A DNA stretch of 64,000 nt from Subdoligranulum variabile (lineage in GTDB: Bacteria; Bacillota; Clostridia; Oscillospirales; Ruminococcaceae), in contig SFKI01000016.1 in the NCBI GenBank assembly GCA_004554775.1, positions 28,859 to 92,858 on the forward strand, written 5' to 3'. Below the pieces are notes generated by a model, which was not told the origin of the DNA, searched no databases, and saw only the letters and a list, made by a program, of their open reading frames with translations. Both the position numbers and the translations under genes were made by a program. Each line of letters starts with the position of its first letter. The stretch's first letter is position 1. Of the stretch, positions 18,517-25,865 are shown piece after piece.

Positions 18517-20067
18517 TTACTCCGTTACGGGGTCGGTGGGGGCTGCATCGGCCGGGGCGGGGTCGGGCCGCGAGGCAGACTGCAAGCTTTCAAGTCCCGT
18601 CACGTTGATGTTGCGGTCGGTCTTGGCCTGGATGCTGTTGGCGCGGACGATCTCTTTCATGTCGATGCCGGTGGCTTCTTTCATGGCTTCCATGGTCTGG
18701 GCCATCAACACGGGCACATTACCGGAGACACCGGACACGCCGGACGCATCGCCGCCGATGATGGACACCTTGTCAATGCTGGACAGGGGTTGGGCCACGC
18801 TCTTGGCGATCTCAGGCAGCACCTTGATCATCATCTCGGCCACGGCGGCATCGTTGTACTGCTTGTAGGCTTCGGCCTTCTGCTTCATCGCTTCGGCTTC
18901 GGCCAGGCCCTTCTGGCGGATGGCTTCGGCCTCGGCTTTGCCGACCAGCGCAATGCCCTCGGCCTCCTGCTGCTTGGCAAACTTGGCGGCTTCGGCGGCA
19001 CGCTCGGCCTCGTACTTCTGGGCTTCGGCTTCCTTCTGGCGGCGGTAGAGCTCGGCATCGGCCTGCTTGCGGACCTCGGCATCCAGCTTGCGCTGCTGCA
19101 CCTCGGCTTCCTGGGCAGCCAGGTCGACCATCTTTTTCTGGCGGGCGATCTCGGCGTCGGCTTCGGACTCCTTGACCTCTTTGGCGCGCAGGTTGGTCTG
19201 GATCATACCGGCGGCTTGGGCATCGGCAGCGGCCTTGTCGGCTTCGGCCTTCAGCTTGGACTTCGCCAGTTCCAGTTCGTTGTTGCGCTGGGCGATGGCC
19301 GTCTGGGCTTCGATCTCCTTTTCGTTGGCGGCCATGGCGGCAGCGGCTTTCGCGCAGGAGACATCGCGCTCGGCTTCGGCCTTGGCGATGGACGCACGCT
19401 TTTTGACGAGTTCCTCCTGCTCCACGCCGATGGCTTCGATGACACCGTGGTTGTGGCCCATGGCGTCCACGGCGTCCTTGACGTCCTGCACGTTGAAGGT
19501 CACGACCTCCAGGCCCATCTTGGCCAGGTCGGGGCGGGCGTTTTCGACCACGCTGACGGCCATCTGCTTGCGGTTGGTCAGGATCTGGTCGACCGTCATC
19601 TCGCTGACGATCTCACGCAGGTTGCCTTGCAGCACATCGTTGATCTTCTCGTTGATGTGGGCTTCATCCATGCCCAGAAAGTTGGAGATGGCGGACTGCT
19701 GGCGGCTGTTGATGTACTTTCTCACATCGTCGTACCCGGCGTTGCGCACCTCCTCGTCCGAGACGGTGGAGTTTTCGCTGTAGACCTGCACGGTGACGAC
19801 GCTGTCCAGCCAGAGGGAAACGCCCTCTTTGGTTTTTACGCCGGTTTCCGGCGTTTTTACGTCGATTTTCAAAAGGCGCATATTCAGGCGGTCAGCGCGC
19901 TGCACGATGGGCAGTACAAACACGCCGCGCCCGCACACCACCTTGGGGCGGGCCAGGCCGAAGCCTGTTACCACGATTGCCTGCGTAGGCGGGGCCTTTT
20001 TGTAGCAGAGAAAGGCGAACACGACCAGTGCCGCCACAATGGCGGCGATTAGAAGAGCGATCATCAT
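18517..20067 (-). CDS. Flotillin-like band-7 protein
   Basis: A 516-residue flotillin (FloT/YqiK family). An N-terminal hydrophobic hairpin (MMIALLIAAIVAALVVFAFL) anchors it. The SPFH/band-7 domain occupies about 30-230 (VVVTGFGLARPK-type start, NARPDLAKMGLEVVTFNVQD near its end). A long Ala/Glu/Lys-rich coiled coil follows (about 240-440, repeated AEAE units), then a C-terminal tail. Flotillins organise membrane microdomains and protein assemblies. Start at the first ATG after AAGGAGG. TATAAT (minus strand, 20096-20101) is a probable -10. Neighbours give no functional hint. Confidence 0.9.
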   Translation of the reverse strand: MMIALLIAAIVAALVVFAFLCYKKAPPTQAIVVTGFGLARPKVVCGRGVFVLPIVQRADRLNMRLLKIDVKTPETGVKTKEGVSLWLDSVVTVQVYSENSTVSDEEVRNAGYDDVRKYINSRQQSAISNFLGMDEAHINEKINDVLQGNLREIVSEMTVDQILTNRKQMAVSVVENARPDLAKMGLEVVTFNVQDVKDAVDAMGHNHGVIEAIGVEQEELVKKRASIAKAEAERDVSCAKAAAAMAANEKEIEAQTAIAQRNNELELAKSKLKAEADKAAADAQAAGMIQTNLRAKEVKESEADAEIARQKKMVDLAAQEAEVQQRKLDAEVRKQADAELYRRQKEAEAQKYEAERAAEAAKFAKQQEAEGIALVGKAEAEAIRQKGLAEAEAMKQKAEAYKQYNDAAVAEMMIKVLPEIAKSVAQPLSSIDKVSIIGGDASGVSGVSGNVPVLMAQTMEAMKEATGIDMKEIVRANSIQAKTDRNINVTGLESLQSASRPDPAPADAAPTDPVTE

Positions 20068-20175
20068 ACATTCCTCCTTCGTTGATGATGGCTCTATTAT
20101 ACCGGCCGCGCCGCGCAGAATACAGGATGATTTTAGCAGAATATGGGGTACTATTTTGCTTTTGGGGGAGAAATA

Positions 20176-20458
20176 GCGGATGCTGCAAACTGGTTGCACA
20201 GTTTCCCTGACCCATAATAACTATAAAACCAGATAAACAGTTCACACACCTTTGCAAGTTCGCAAATAACGTATATACGTTAAATATCTATATAATTCTT
20301 AATATATATATTTATTATATAATATAACTAATTTATATATTAAGTTATTTATATACATATATACGTTATTTTTTAGGCTTTCGGCTGGTTTTAACTGTAA
20401 ACTGGTTTTCTGGTTTTTAAGTATATCACAGCCTTGCAACCAGTTGCAAAACAGCCGC
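20176..20458. repeat. About 280-bp nested dyad with an AT-only core
   Basis: Three pairs of inverted repeats share one axis near 20317: 20184-20198 with 20435-20448 (TGCAAcTGGTTGCA-type), 20225-20242 with 20393-20408 (AAAACCAG...ACAGTT), and 20264-20277 with 20358-20371 (AAATAACGTATATA, perfect). The core 20281-20357 is almost pure A/T. The outer arms are themselves palindromic. It has no coding potential. It could be a MITE, a replication or recombination site, or a remnant of mobile DNA. Confidence 0.7.
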
Positions 20459-20625
20459 CGTGCGGCAGGCACAGCGGCTCAGCGTGTCAAAAAATCACAT
20501 TCCTGGTCTATTGAATGGGTAGGGGGCGGCCATTGGTTGCCCGCCAACTTGGCGCAGCATCGCGTTTTCCGGGGCAGTTTTCTTACAAGACAAACGGGTA
20601 GGGTCAAGCAATGCCCGCCCCCACA

Positions 20626-20901
20626 TTATTGTATTATCGCTGCTTCCAGCTTTTCCAGTGCCCGTTGCAGCGTGGCGCGGGGGCAGGCGATGTTGAAGCG
20701 CTGGAAGCCCTCGCCGACCGGACCGAAAATCGCGCCGCTGTCGAGCCAGAGCCCGGCCTTGTGCAGAATCAAATCCTCAAGCGCGCCGTTGTCCAGCCCC
20801 AGCTTGCGGAAATCCACCCAGACAAGGTAAGTTCCCTCGGGCTCGATCATGCGCAGCTGCGGCAGGCGGGTGTTAATAAATTCGCACATAATAGCGTTCA
20901 A
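20626..20901 (-). pseudogene. C-terminal remnant of a MalY/PatB-type PLP-dependent C-S lyase
   Basis: About 90 codons matching only the end of class I/II aminotransferase-fold cystathionine beta-lyases (RLPQLRMIEPEGTYLVWVDF, then LDSGAIFGPVGEGFQRFNIA). Intact relatives have about 390 residues, and the missing part includes the PLP lysine, so this piece cannot be active. It begins directly where the VOC gene ends, suggesting a deletion fused the two. Its presence fits a sulfur amino-acid theme for the operon upstream. Confidence 0.75.
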
Positions 20902-21146
20902 TCGGCGGGGGTGTAGTTGACCTCGACGACGATATCCTCAAAGGTCACGGCGCGGACTTCGCCGATGCCGGTCGGGTTGGACGGCTCGTACTGAATTTTG
21001 TAGCCATCCTGCTTGAAACGGGCCACCATGTTGTCAAGCTGTGCGCGGGTATCGGCCTTGATGCAGATATGCGCAAGGCCAGAGCGATTGGGGCCTTTGG
21101 GGGTATGGCCCACCAATTCCTCGATGGAATGTACAATACCTGCCAT
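20898..21146 (-). CDS. Short VOC (glyoxalase/dioxygenase fold) protein, only one half of the usual domain
   Basis: 82 residues matching the C-terminal half of a VOC module (GLAHICIKADTRAQLDNMVA, then EDIVVEVNY). A full VOC domain is about 120-130 residues, so the first beta-alpha-beta unit is missing. A good AAGGAGG lies ahead of the ATG, so it is probably still translated. It may be a truncated remnant or a half-module that dimerises. It follows the ABC ATPase gene in the same operon. Confidence 0.6.
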   Translation of the reverse strand: MAGIVHSIEELVGHTPKGPNRSGLAHICIKADTRAQLDNMVARFKQDGYKIQYEPSNPTGIGEVRAVTFEDIVVEVNYTPAD

Positions 21147-21161
21147 CGCTTGCTGCCCTCC

Positions 21162-21914
21162 TTAAATGCTGTAGTCGTAATCGTCGGTCACGGTACGCAA
21201 AAAGCGCTTGCTTGCCTCCTGCTTGGGGTGCAGGAAAAATTCTTTTGCGGGGGCTTCCTCGGCTACGACGCCGTTTTCCATAAAGATAATGCGATCCGAA
21301 ACGTTGCGGGCAAAGCCCATCTCGTGGGTGACGACGACCAGCGTCAGGCCGTCGGCGGCCAACTGGGTGATGGTGTTCAGCACTTCGCGGGTCAGCTCGG
21401 GGTCAAGGGCGGAAGTCGGCTCGTCAAACAAGAGCACTTCGGGCCGGAAAGCGATGGCACGGGCGATGGCGACGCGCTGCTGCTGCCCGCCGGAAAGCTG
21501 GTCAGGGTAAAAATCCTTGCGGTGCAGCATGCCGACCTTTTCCAGCACTTCATCGGCGGTTTTCTCGGCGGTGGCGCGGTCAACGCCGCGGGCGGTGATA
21601 AGCCCTTCCAGCACGTTCTGCTTGACGGTCATGTTGCGGAAGAGGTTGAAATTCTGGAACACATAACCCATCTTCATCCGCAGGGCGCGGACTTCGCTGT
21701 GTTTGAGCTTGGTGATGTCTTTTTCAAAGTCGTCAAAGCGGATGGTGCCGCTGTCGGCTTTCTGCAAAAAGCTGATGCAGCGCAGCAGCGTTGTTTTGCC
21801 GGAACCACTGCTGCCCAAAATCGAGATGACCTCGCCCTTGTTGACCGTGATGTCCACGCCCTTCAGCACCTGGGTGGTGCCGTAGCTGCAATGCAGATCT
21901 CTTACTTCCAGCAT
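21162..21914 (-). CDS. Amino-acid ABC transporter ATP-binding protein (probable cystine uptake)
   Basis: A 250-residue polar amino-acid type ATPase. Walker A GSSGSGKTT, Q-loop FQNFNLF, signature LSGGQQQRVAIARAI, Walker B VLLFDEPTSALDP and switch His in VVTHEMGFA are all intact. Start ATG 21914 is preferred (GGAG 9 nt upstream), although a longer form starting at 21941 overlaps the previous stop. It works with the permease and binding protein encoded upstream. The cysteine leader peptide of the operon and the C-S lyase remnant suggest cystine or another sulfur amino acid. Confidence 0.9.
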   Translation of the reverse strand: MLEVRDLHCSYGTTQVLKGVDITVNKGEVISILGSSGSGKTTLLRCISFLQKADSGTIRFDDFEKDITKLKHSEVRALRMKMGYVFQNFNLFRNMTVKQNVLEGLITARGVDRATAEKTADEVLEKVGMLHRKDFYPDQLSGGQQQRVAIARAIAFRPEVLLFDEPTSALDPELTREVLNTITQLAADGLTLVVVTHEMGFARNVSDRIIFMENGVVAEEAPAKEFFLHPKQEASKRFLRTVTDDYDYSI

Positions 21915-21937
21915 GGTCTTGTGCTCCTTTGTTCGGG

Positions 21938-22447
21938 TCATGCCAGGCGGTCCGGCGTGACGTCGAGGATATCGTTAAAGTAGTTGTTGGCGATCATCAT
22001 GACGCCCATGGCGGTGATAACGACGATCTGTTCCTCGTTGAAATAGGCCTTCAGCCTGGTGAACAGCTCCTCGGGCACATGCTTGGGGTCGTTGGCGATG
22101 GCACGGCCGTAGTCGATCAGCACTTCTTCCTCGGGGGTGAAGGCGAAGGTGTCAAAGTCGATGCCGTTTTTCTTGAGCAGGTTGCGGAAGTAGATGCTGC
22201 ACACCAGGCAGCCGTTGGCCTGGGAGATGGCATACTCGTAAAAATCGGCGGCGCGTTTGCCGATCAGGCGGGCCAGCTCATCATCCAGCGCGTAGGAGCC
22301 TGCTTCGACGGCGTTGAATGCGGCGGCATTATGCAGCAGCGTGCGCTTTTCGGCCGTGATGGTGTGCCCCTCGGCCACGTGGTCAGCCACGATCTTTTTG
22401 ATGTTCTCGGGGGCGGTTTCGATGTTGATTTCACTGATTCTGGACAT
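21938..22447 (-). CDS. AhpD-like / carboxymuconolactone decarboxylase family protein
   Basis: A 169-residue helical protein of the CMD/AhpD superfamily with a redox-type motif CLVC (Cys80, Cys83). AhpD relatives are thiol-disulfide oxidoreductases that support peroxide reduction. It starts 1 bp after the permease stop and its own stop overlaps a possible start of the ATPase, so it is firmly in the transporter operon. A disulfide-active protein beside a probable cystine importer suggests intracellular reduction of the imported disulfide. That role is inference. Confidence 0.75.
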   Translation of the reverse strand: MSRISEINIETAPENIKKIVADHVAEGHTITAEKRTLLHNAAAFNAVEAGSYALDDELARLIGKRAADFYEYAISQANGCLVCSIYFRNLLKKNGIDFDTFAFTPEEEVLIDYGRAIANDPKHVPEELFTRLKAYFNEEQIVVITAMGVMMIANNYFNDILDVTPDRLA

Positions 22448-22448
22448 A

Positions 22449-23156
22449 TCAGGCAGGCTCCTTTTCCAATTGTTTGGGGGTGTTTTGCGGCTTGGGCTGC
22501 TTCCAGGCGAGCTGTTTTTCCAGCACGCTTTGCATCAGGGTCAAAACGGTATTGAGCATTAAGTAAACAAAAGCGGCTTCGCAATAAAGCGCAAACGGTT
22601 CAAATGTGCGGCAGGCAACCTGCTGGGCAGCTTTGAACATTTCCACCACCGTGATGCTGGCGGCCAGCGAACTGTCTTTGGTCAGGCCGATGAGGGTGCC
22701 GAACAGCGTGGGGAATGCGACCCGCGCGGCCTGCGGCAGAACGACCCGCAGCATGATCTGGCCGGAACTGAGGCCGATCATGTACCCGGCCTCCCACTGG
22801 CCCTCGGGCACCGAGAGGATGGCGGCGCGGATGGTCTCGGACATATAGGCGGCGTAGTTCAGCGAGAAAGCGATGACCGCCGACGGGAACGCATCCAGCG
22901 TAATGCCAAGGGACGGCAGGCCGAAGAAGATAATGTACATCTGGACGATCAGCGGCGTTCCGCGGAACACCCACACATACACACGGGCCAGCTGTTTAAG
23001 CACCGGCACTTTTTGAATTTGAATGAGTGCCAGGAAGAACGCCAGCACCAGGCTGAGGGCGAAAATGCACGCGGTAAGCGGGATCGTAACTTTTATGCAG
23101 TACGCTACCAGCGTGGGGAACGAGGATAGCAAGATATCCAGCAGTCTTTGCGTCAT
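22449..23156 (-). CDS. Amino-acid ABC transporter permease
   Basis: A 235-residue HisM/TcyB-type permease. About five hydrophobic helices; hallmarks include YVWVFRGTPLIVQMYIIFFG, the EAA-like loop YMIGLSSGQIMLRVVLPQAA and LIGLTKDSSLAASI. This is the standard single-permease architecture of polar amino-acid importers. It starts 18 bp after the binding-protein gene. Confidence 0.92.
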   Translation of the reverse strand: MTQRLLDILLSSFPTLVAYCIKVTIPLTACIFALSLVLAFFLALIQIQKVPVLKQLARVYVWVFRGTPLIVQMYIIFFGLPSLGITLDAFPSAVIAFSLNYAAYMSETIRAAILSVPEGQWEAGYMIGLSSGQIMLRVVLPQAARVAFPTLFGTLIGLTKDSSLAASITVVEMFKAAQQVACRTFEPFALYCEAAFVYLMLNTVLTLMQSVLEKQLAWKQPKPQNTPKQLEKEPA

Positions 23157-23174
23157 TGCGAATCACCTTACAAT

Positions 23175-24044
23175 TCAGTTGCTGTACGCGGAGTTGGTGT
23201 AGTCACCGCCCAGATATTTTTCAGAGATTTCTTTCAGGGTGCCTTCCTCGCGCAGCTCCGCCAGCGCGGCGTTGATGGCATCGAGGAATTCCGGCTCGCC
23301 CTTGCGGACGGGGATGGCGATGACGTCCTCGGAGTTGGGAATGACGAAGGCTTCTTTCACCTTGCCCGCAGCGTCGGGGTGCTCTTGCAGGTAGGCGTTC
23401 AGCACCGGGACGTTGATGCCCACGAAATCCACACGGCCGGAGAGCAGCAGGTCGATGGCCTCGCCGCTGGTGTCGACGCCGACGACCTCAACGCCCTGCT
23501 CCTCGTACCAGGGGATGAATGCATTGGTGGTGTTGGTGGCGATCTTTTTGCCGTTCAGATCCTCGGGGCCGTGGATGCTGTCATCATCGGCGCGGACGAC
23601 CACGCGGCGCGCTTCGTAGTAGTACGGGTCGGAGAAATCGTATTTCTCGGCGCGCTCGTCGGTGATGCTGACGCTGTTGATAACGGTGTCAAAACGCTCG
23701 GTGTCAATGCCGATGAGCAGCGAATCCCAGGCAGCTTCCTGGAACTCGACCTCAACGCCGAGCTTATCGGCCAGAGCCTTGCCCAACTCGATATCCAGGC
23801 CGGTCAGCTCACCGTTATCGTCATGGTAGGTGAACGGCGGATAGGTTCCTTCAACGCCGACGACCAGCTTACCGGCGGCCTTGACCTTATCGAGTTCGGT
23901 CTCGTCAGCGGTATCTGCGGTGGAAGCGGCGGCTGTATCAGACGAAGCGGCGGCGGAAGAAGCGCTGCTTCCGCAGCCGGCCAAAGCAGCGGTAAGAGTC
24001 AGGGCGAGAACGGCGGCGCCGGCTTTTTTCAGTACGTTTTTCAT
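23175..24044 (-). CDS. Amino-acid ABC transporter substrate-binding lipoprotein (cystine-type)
   Basis: A 289-residue family-3 solute-binding protein. Signal sequence with lipobox LAGC (Cys24), a Ser/Ala linker, then the two-lobed fold (VVGVEGTYPPFTYHDDNGEL, ELGKALADKLGVEVEF, SVSITDERAEKYDFSDPYY), as in FliY/TcyA-type cystine and polar amino-acid receptors. It is the first gene after the leader peptide and attenuator, with AGAGGGGA as ribosome site. Ligand assignment rests on the cysteine leader, the AhpD-like protein and the lyase remnant, not on binding residues. Confidence 0.88.
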   Translation of the reverse strand: MKNVLKKAGAAVLALTLTAALAGCGSSASSAAASSDTAAASTADTADETELDKVKAAGKLVVGVEGTYPPFTYHDDNGELTGLDIELGKALADKLGVEVEFQEAAWDSLLIGIDTERFDTVINSVSITDERAEKYDFSDPYYYEARRVVVRADDDSIHGPEDLNGKKIATNTTNAFIPWYEEQGVEVVGVDTSGEAIDLLLSGRVDFVGINVPVLNAYLQEHPDAAGKVKEAFVIPNSEDVIAIPVRKGEPEFLDAINAALAELREEGTLKEISEKYLGGDYTNSAYSN

Positions 24045-24109
24045 GGTAAATTCCCCTCTATTTTGTAAGATTGATATCATTGTTTCAGCGGTCAGGAAGC
24101 CGAACAGGG

Positions 24110-24133
24110 CAAACAAAAAGCCCGGGGGCTTTT
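24110..24133 (-). terminator. Attenuator terminator in the leader of the cystine-type operon
   Basis: Minus strand AAAAGCCC, 2-nt loop, GGGCTTTT, then TGTTTG. It lies between the leader peptide and the first structural gene. Its 5' arm can alternatively pair with GGGAGC about 20 nt upstream (24138-24144 region), giving an antiterminator. Confidence 0.7.
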
Positions 24134-24177
24134 ACAGGCTCCCAGGCACACAGCAAACGATGTTGTACAGTTACACT

Positions 24178-24291
24178 TTAAACATCGACAAAGCACAAGC
24201 AAGACGAATGTGCCCGGCCATACGGATATGCCTGGGAGCTGAACATTCGACAACACATGCGGATGGTGGCAATGGCGTTGATGGTGAACAT
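24178..24291 (-). CDS. Cysteine-rich leader peptide (37 aa) controlling the ABC operon
   Basis: Begins MFTINAIATIRMCCRMF and ends SSCLCFVDV: tandem Cys codons 13-14 and Cys31/Cys33. An AAAGGAG lies 9 nt before the ATG; a second ATG at 24298 is too close to the ribosome site. Codons 18-21 (24229-24239) are perfectly complementary over 11 nt to 24138-24148, downstream of the leader stop, and the terminator follows. This is the architecture of a cysteine-sensing transcription attenuator. A ribosome stalled at Cys13-14 would cover the first arm, free the second arm to block the terminator, and allow expression when cysteine is low. Confidence 0.65.
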   Translation of the reverse strand: MFTINAIATIRMCCRMFSSQAYPYGRAHSSCLCFVDV

Positions 24292-24336
24292 GGCACATAT
24301 CTCCTTTCGTGATCTCTGTTCGGTTTCAATGCCTGT

Positions 24337-24365
24337 ATCATACACCTATTTACCTACTATGTCAA
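24337..24365 (-). promoter_or_regulatory. Promoter of the leader-ABC operon
   Basis: Minus strand TTGACA (24360-24365), 17-bp spacer, TATGAT (24337-24342). Consensus -35. Confidence 0.85.
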
Positions 24366-24382
24366 TATGTTAGTAGGTAAAT
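24348..24382. promoter_or_regulatory. Operator dyad overlapping the promoter
   Basis: A perfect 12-bp inverted repeat ATTTACCTACTA / TAGTAGGTAAAT with an 11-bp spacer. One arm is in the promoter spacer and the other just upstream of -35, ideal for repression. An Rrf2-type cysteine or redox regulator is a reasonable guess; none is encoded nearby. Confidence 0.75.
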
Positions 24383-24409
24383 AATACAAGAACTTTTGAA
24401 AAAGTTGTC

Positions 24410-24446
24410 AAAAAAGCGGCAGCACGTTGTTTTGTCGTGCTGCCGC
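24410..24446 (-). terminator. Terminator upstream of the ABC operon
   Basis: An 11-bp stem GCGGCAGCACG / CGTGCTGCCGC with six T on the minus strand. It ends transcription from the decayed kinase region. Confidence 0.85.
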
Positions 24447-24454
24447 CGGTAGAT

Positions 24455-24554
24455 TTATTCGTTCAAGTTGGCTTTCAGGTCCGTTTCAGGGTCGCTGGTA
24501 GTGGTCAAATGGTAGTTTTCCACAAGGGAAGTGCAGAATAGGCGTTTGCTTGTA
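24455..24554 (-). pseudogene. Unidentified C-terminal coding remnant
   Basis: Just before the terminator an open frame ends LVENYHLTTTSDPETDLKAN and a stop. A neighbouring frame reads IQANAYSAL immediately upstream, as if one frame was broken by a 1-bp indel. It looks like the tail of a lost gene. I cannot name the family. Confidence 0.3.
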
Positions 24555-25220
24555 TCATGACTTCTTTTGTTCGTGCAGGGTGCCATCGCGGGCCAGCTTT
24601 AGGGTACGCAGCACCTGCTTGATATCCACGGGTTTGGCGATGTGCGCGTCCATACCGGCTTCGCGGCAGGCAGCGACATCCTCGGCAAAGGCGTCGGCGG
24701 TCATGGCCACGGTGGGCAGCTCAAACACAACGCGGAACGTTGTGCCGCGGCCCAGCGCACTTTCGCACTGGATCTCGCCGCCCATCAGCTCGGTCATCTG
24801 GCGGGCGATGGCAAGCCCCAGGCCGGAGCCTTAAATTTTGTTGATGCGGCTGTCTGTCGCGCGGGAGAACGAGGTGTACATCGTTTTCTGGAACTCCTCG
24901 CTCATGCCGATGCCATCGTCCGTGATGATGAACTGCAGGGCTTCGTTCTCGGTCATGTGCTGGGTGGAAATGTAGTGGGACCAGTTGTTGACATAGCCTT
25001 TCTCGGTAATAAAATAGTTCTCCGAGACCTGCTTCATCGACTCGACCGCTGTACAGAACGCATCCTTTTTTATGTTGTAGCGCTGCTGGGTGATGCCGCG
25101 GGAATAGATGACCGCTGCCACGATCATGCCCACGATCAAAACCAGATTGCAAAGCAGCAGGGCCGCCCTGCTGGCAGGGGAGCTGCTATGCTCCCGTTTT
25201 GCGCCGATGCGGCGTGCCAT
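24555..25220 (-). pseudogene. Decayed hybrid sensor histidine kinase / receiver
   Basis: One reading frame holds pieces of a much larger protein: a transmembrane N-terminus (LLLCNLVLIVGMIVAAVIYS), a bit of extracellular sensor, then a jump straight to the ATPase domain (FIITDDGIGMSEEFQKTMYT). A TAA stop at 24831-24833 follows, then the G2 box (GSGLGLAIARQMTELMGG), then another jump into the last third of a receiver (AMTADAFAEDV, MDAHIAKPVD). The H-box and phospho-acceptor Asp are gone. Two in-frame deletions plus a nonsense codon make it non-functional. Confidence 0.8.
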
Positions 25221-25751
25221 AAAAGTGCATCCTTTCCTGTAGCGCCGCAGTTAGGCCATGGGCGCCGAACATACTTTTATATACGCTGCTTAGTATAGCA
25301 CAGTTCGACAAAAAGTGCCATTCTTCGCCCCCCTGGTTGCGATAATTTTTTTACTTTTATTCTATGTGCCGCTTTCTCCGGTTTGTTTTTGGGGAAGCTG
25401 CCGATATACCTGCCAAAGCAGCCCAGCGGCTCATCAGGTAGGACACCGGCACGCGCACGCCGAACGCCCATGGCGTTGACGATGGCTACTATAATAAGGA
25501 ATGAGACACTCACCAGCAGGTCCTGCAGCGCGAAAATGATCCGGGACTGCAAAATTTTCACTTGGATAAACGCGCTTTCCTGTTGTTGCTCCCTATTGCA
25601 CCTCATTTATATTACAACCCAACAAAAAGCCGGATAAGAGGCAGGCATTTCAGCCCGCCATCGCATCCAGCCTTTGTTTCTTTTGAACAAATCGTTCTCC
25701 GCTGAGCCTATACCAGTAGGCACTTTCCGCGCTCGTACGTCAATAGGGGGA
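25221..25751. other. Intergenic region without a supportable gene
   Basis: About 530 bp between the kinase remnant and the MalT-type gene's promoter. A minus-strand frame at 25277-25606 has a hydrophobic patch (FALQDLLVSVSFLIIVAIVN) but no ribosome site and frame-shifted character. It may be further debris of the kinase locus. Confidence 0.4.
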
Positions 25752-25780
25752 TTGCGTTTCGACAGAATTTGCTGTATAAT
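25752..25780 (+). promoter_or_regulatory. Promoter of the MalT-like regulator gene
   Basis: TTGCGT (25752-25757), 17-bp spacer, TATAAT (25775-25780). A run of nine C lies in the 5' UTR at 25816-25824. Confidence 0.75.
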
Positions 25781-25865
25781 GCAACCAAAGAATGTGTAAA
25801 CTTTTATTTCATTTGCCCCCCCCCGAAAATGATACGTTCCGCCAATCCGATAAGGCTGTGACAAA

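Noticed and set aside
24092..24298. His/Cys-rich frame starting at 24298 as the leader peptide
   Set aside because: The ATG is too close to the ribosome site and the frame runs through the terminator; the 24291 start gives clustered Cys codons and a stop before the second pairing arm.
25277..25606. Minus-strand frame with a hydrophobic patch as a real gene
   Set aside because: No ribosome site, no family resemblance, and positioned in decayed DNA.
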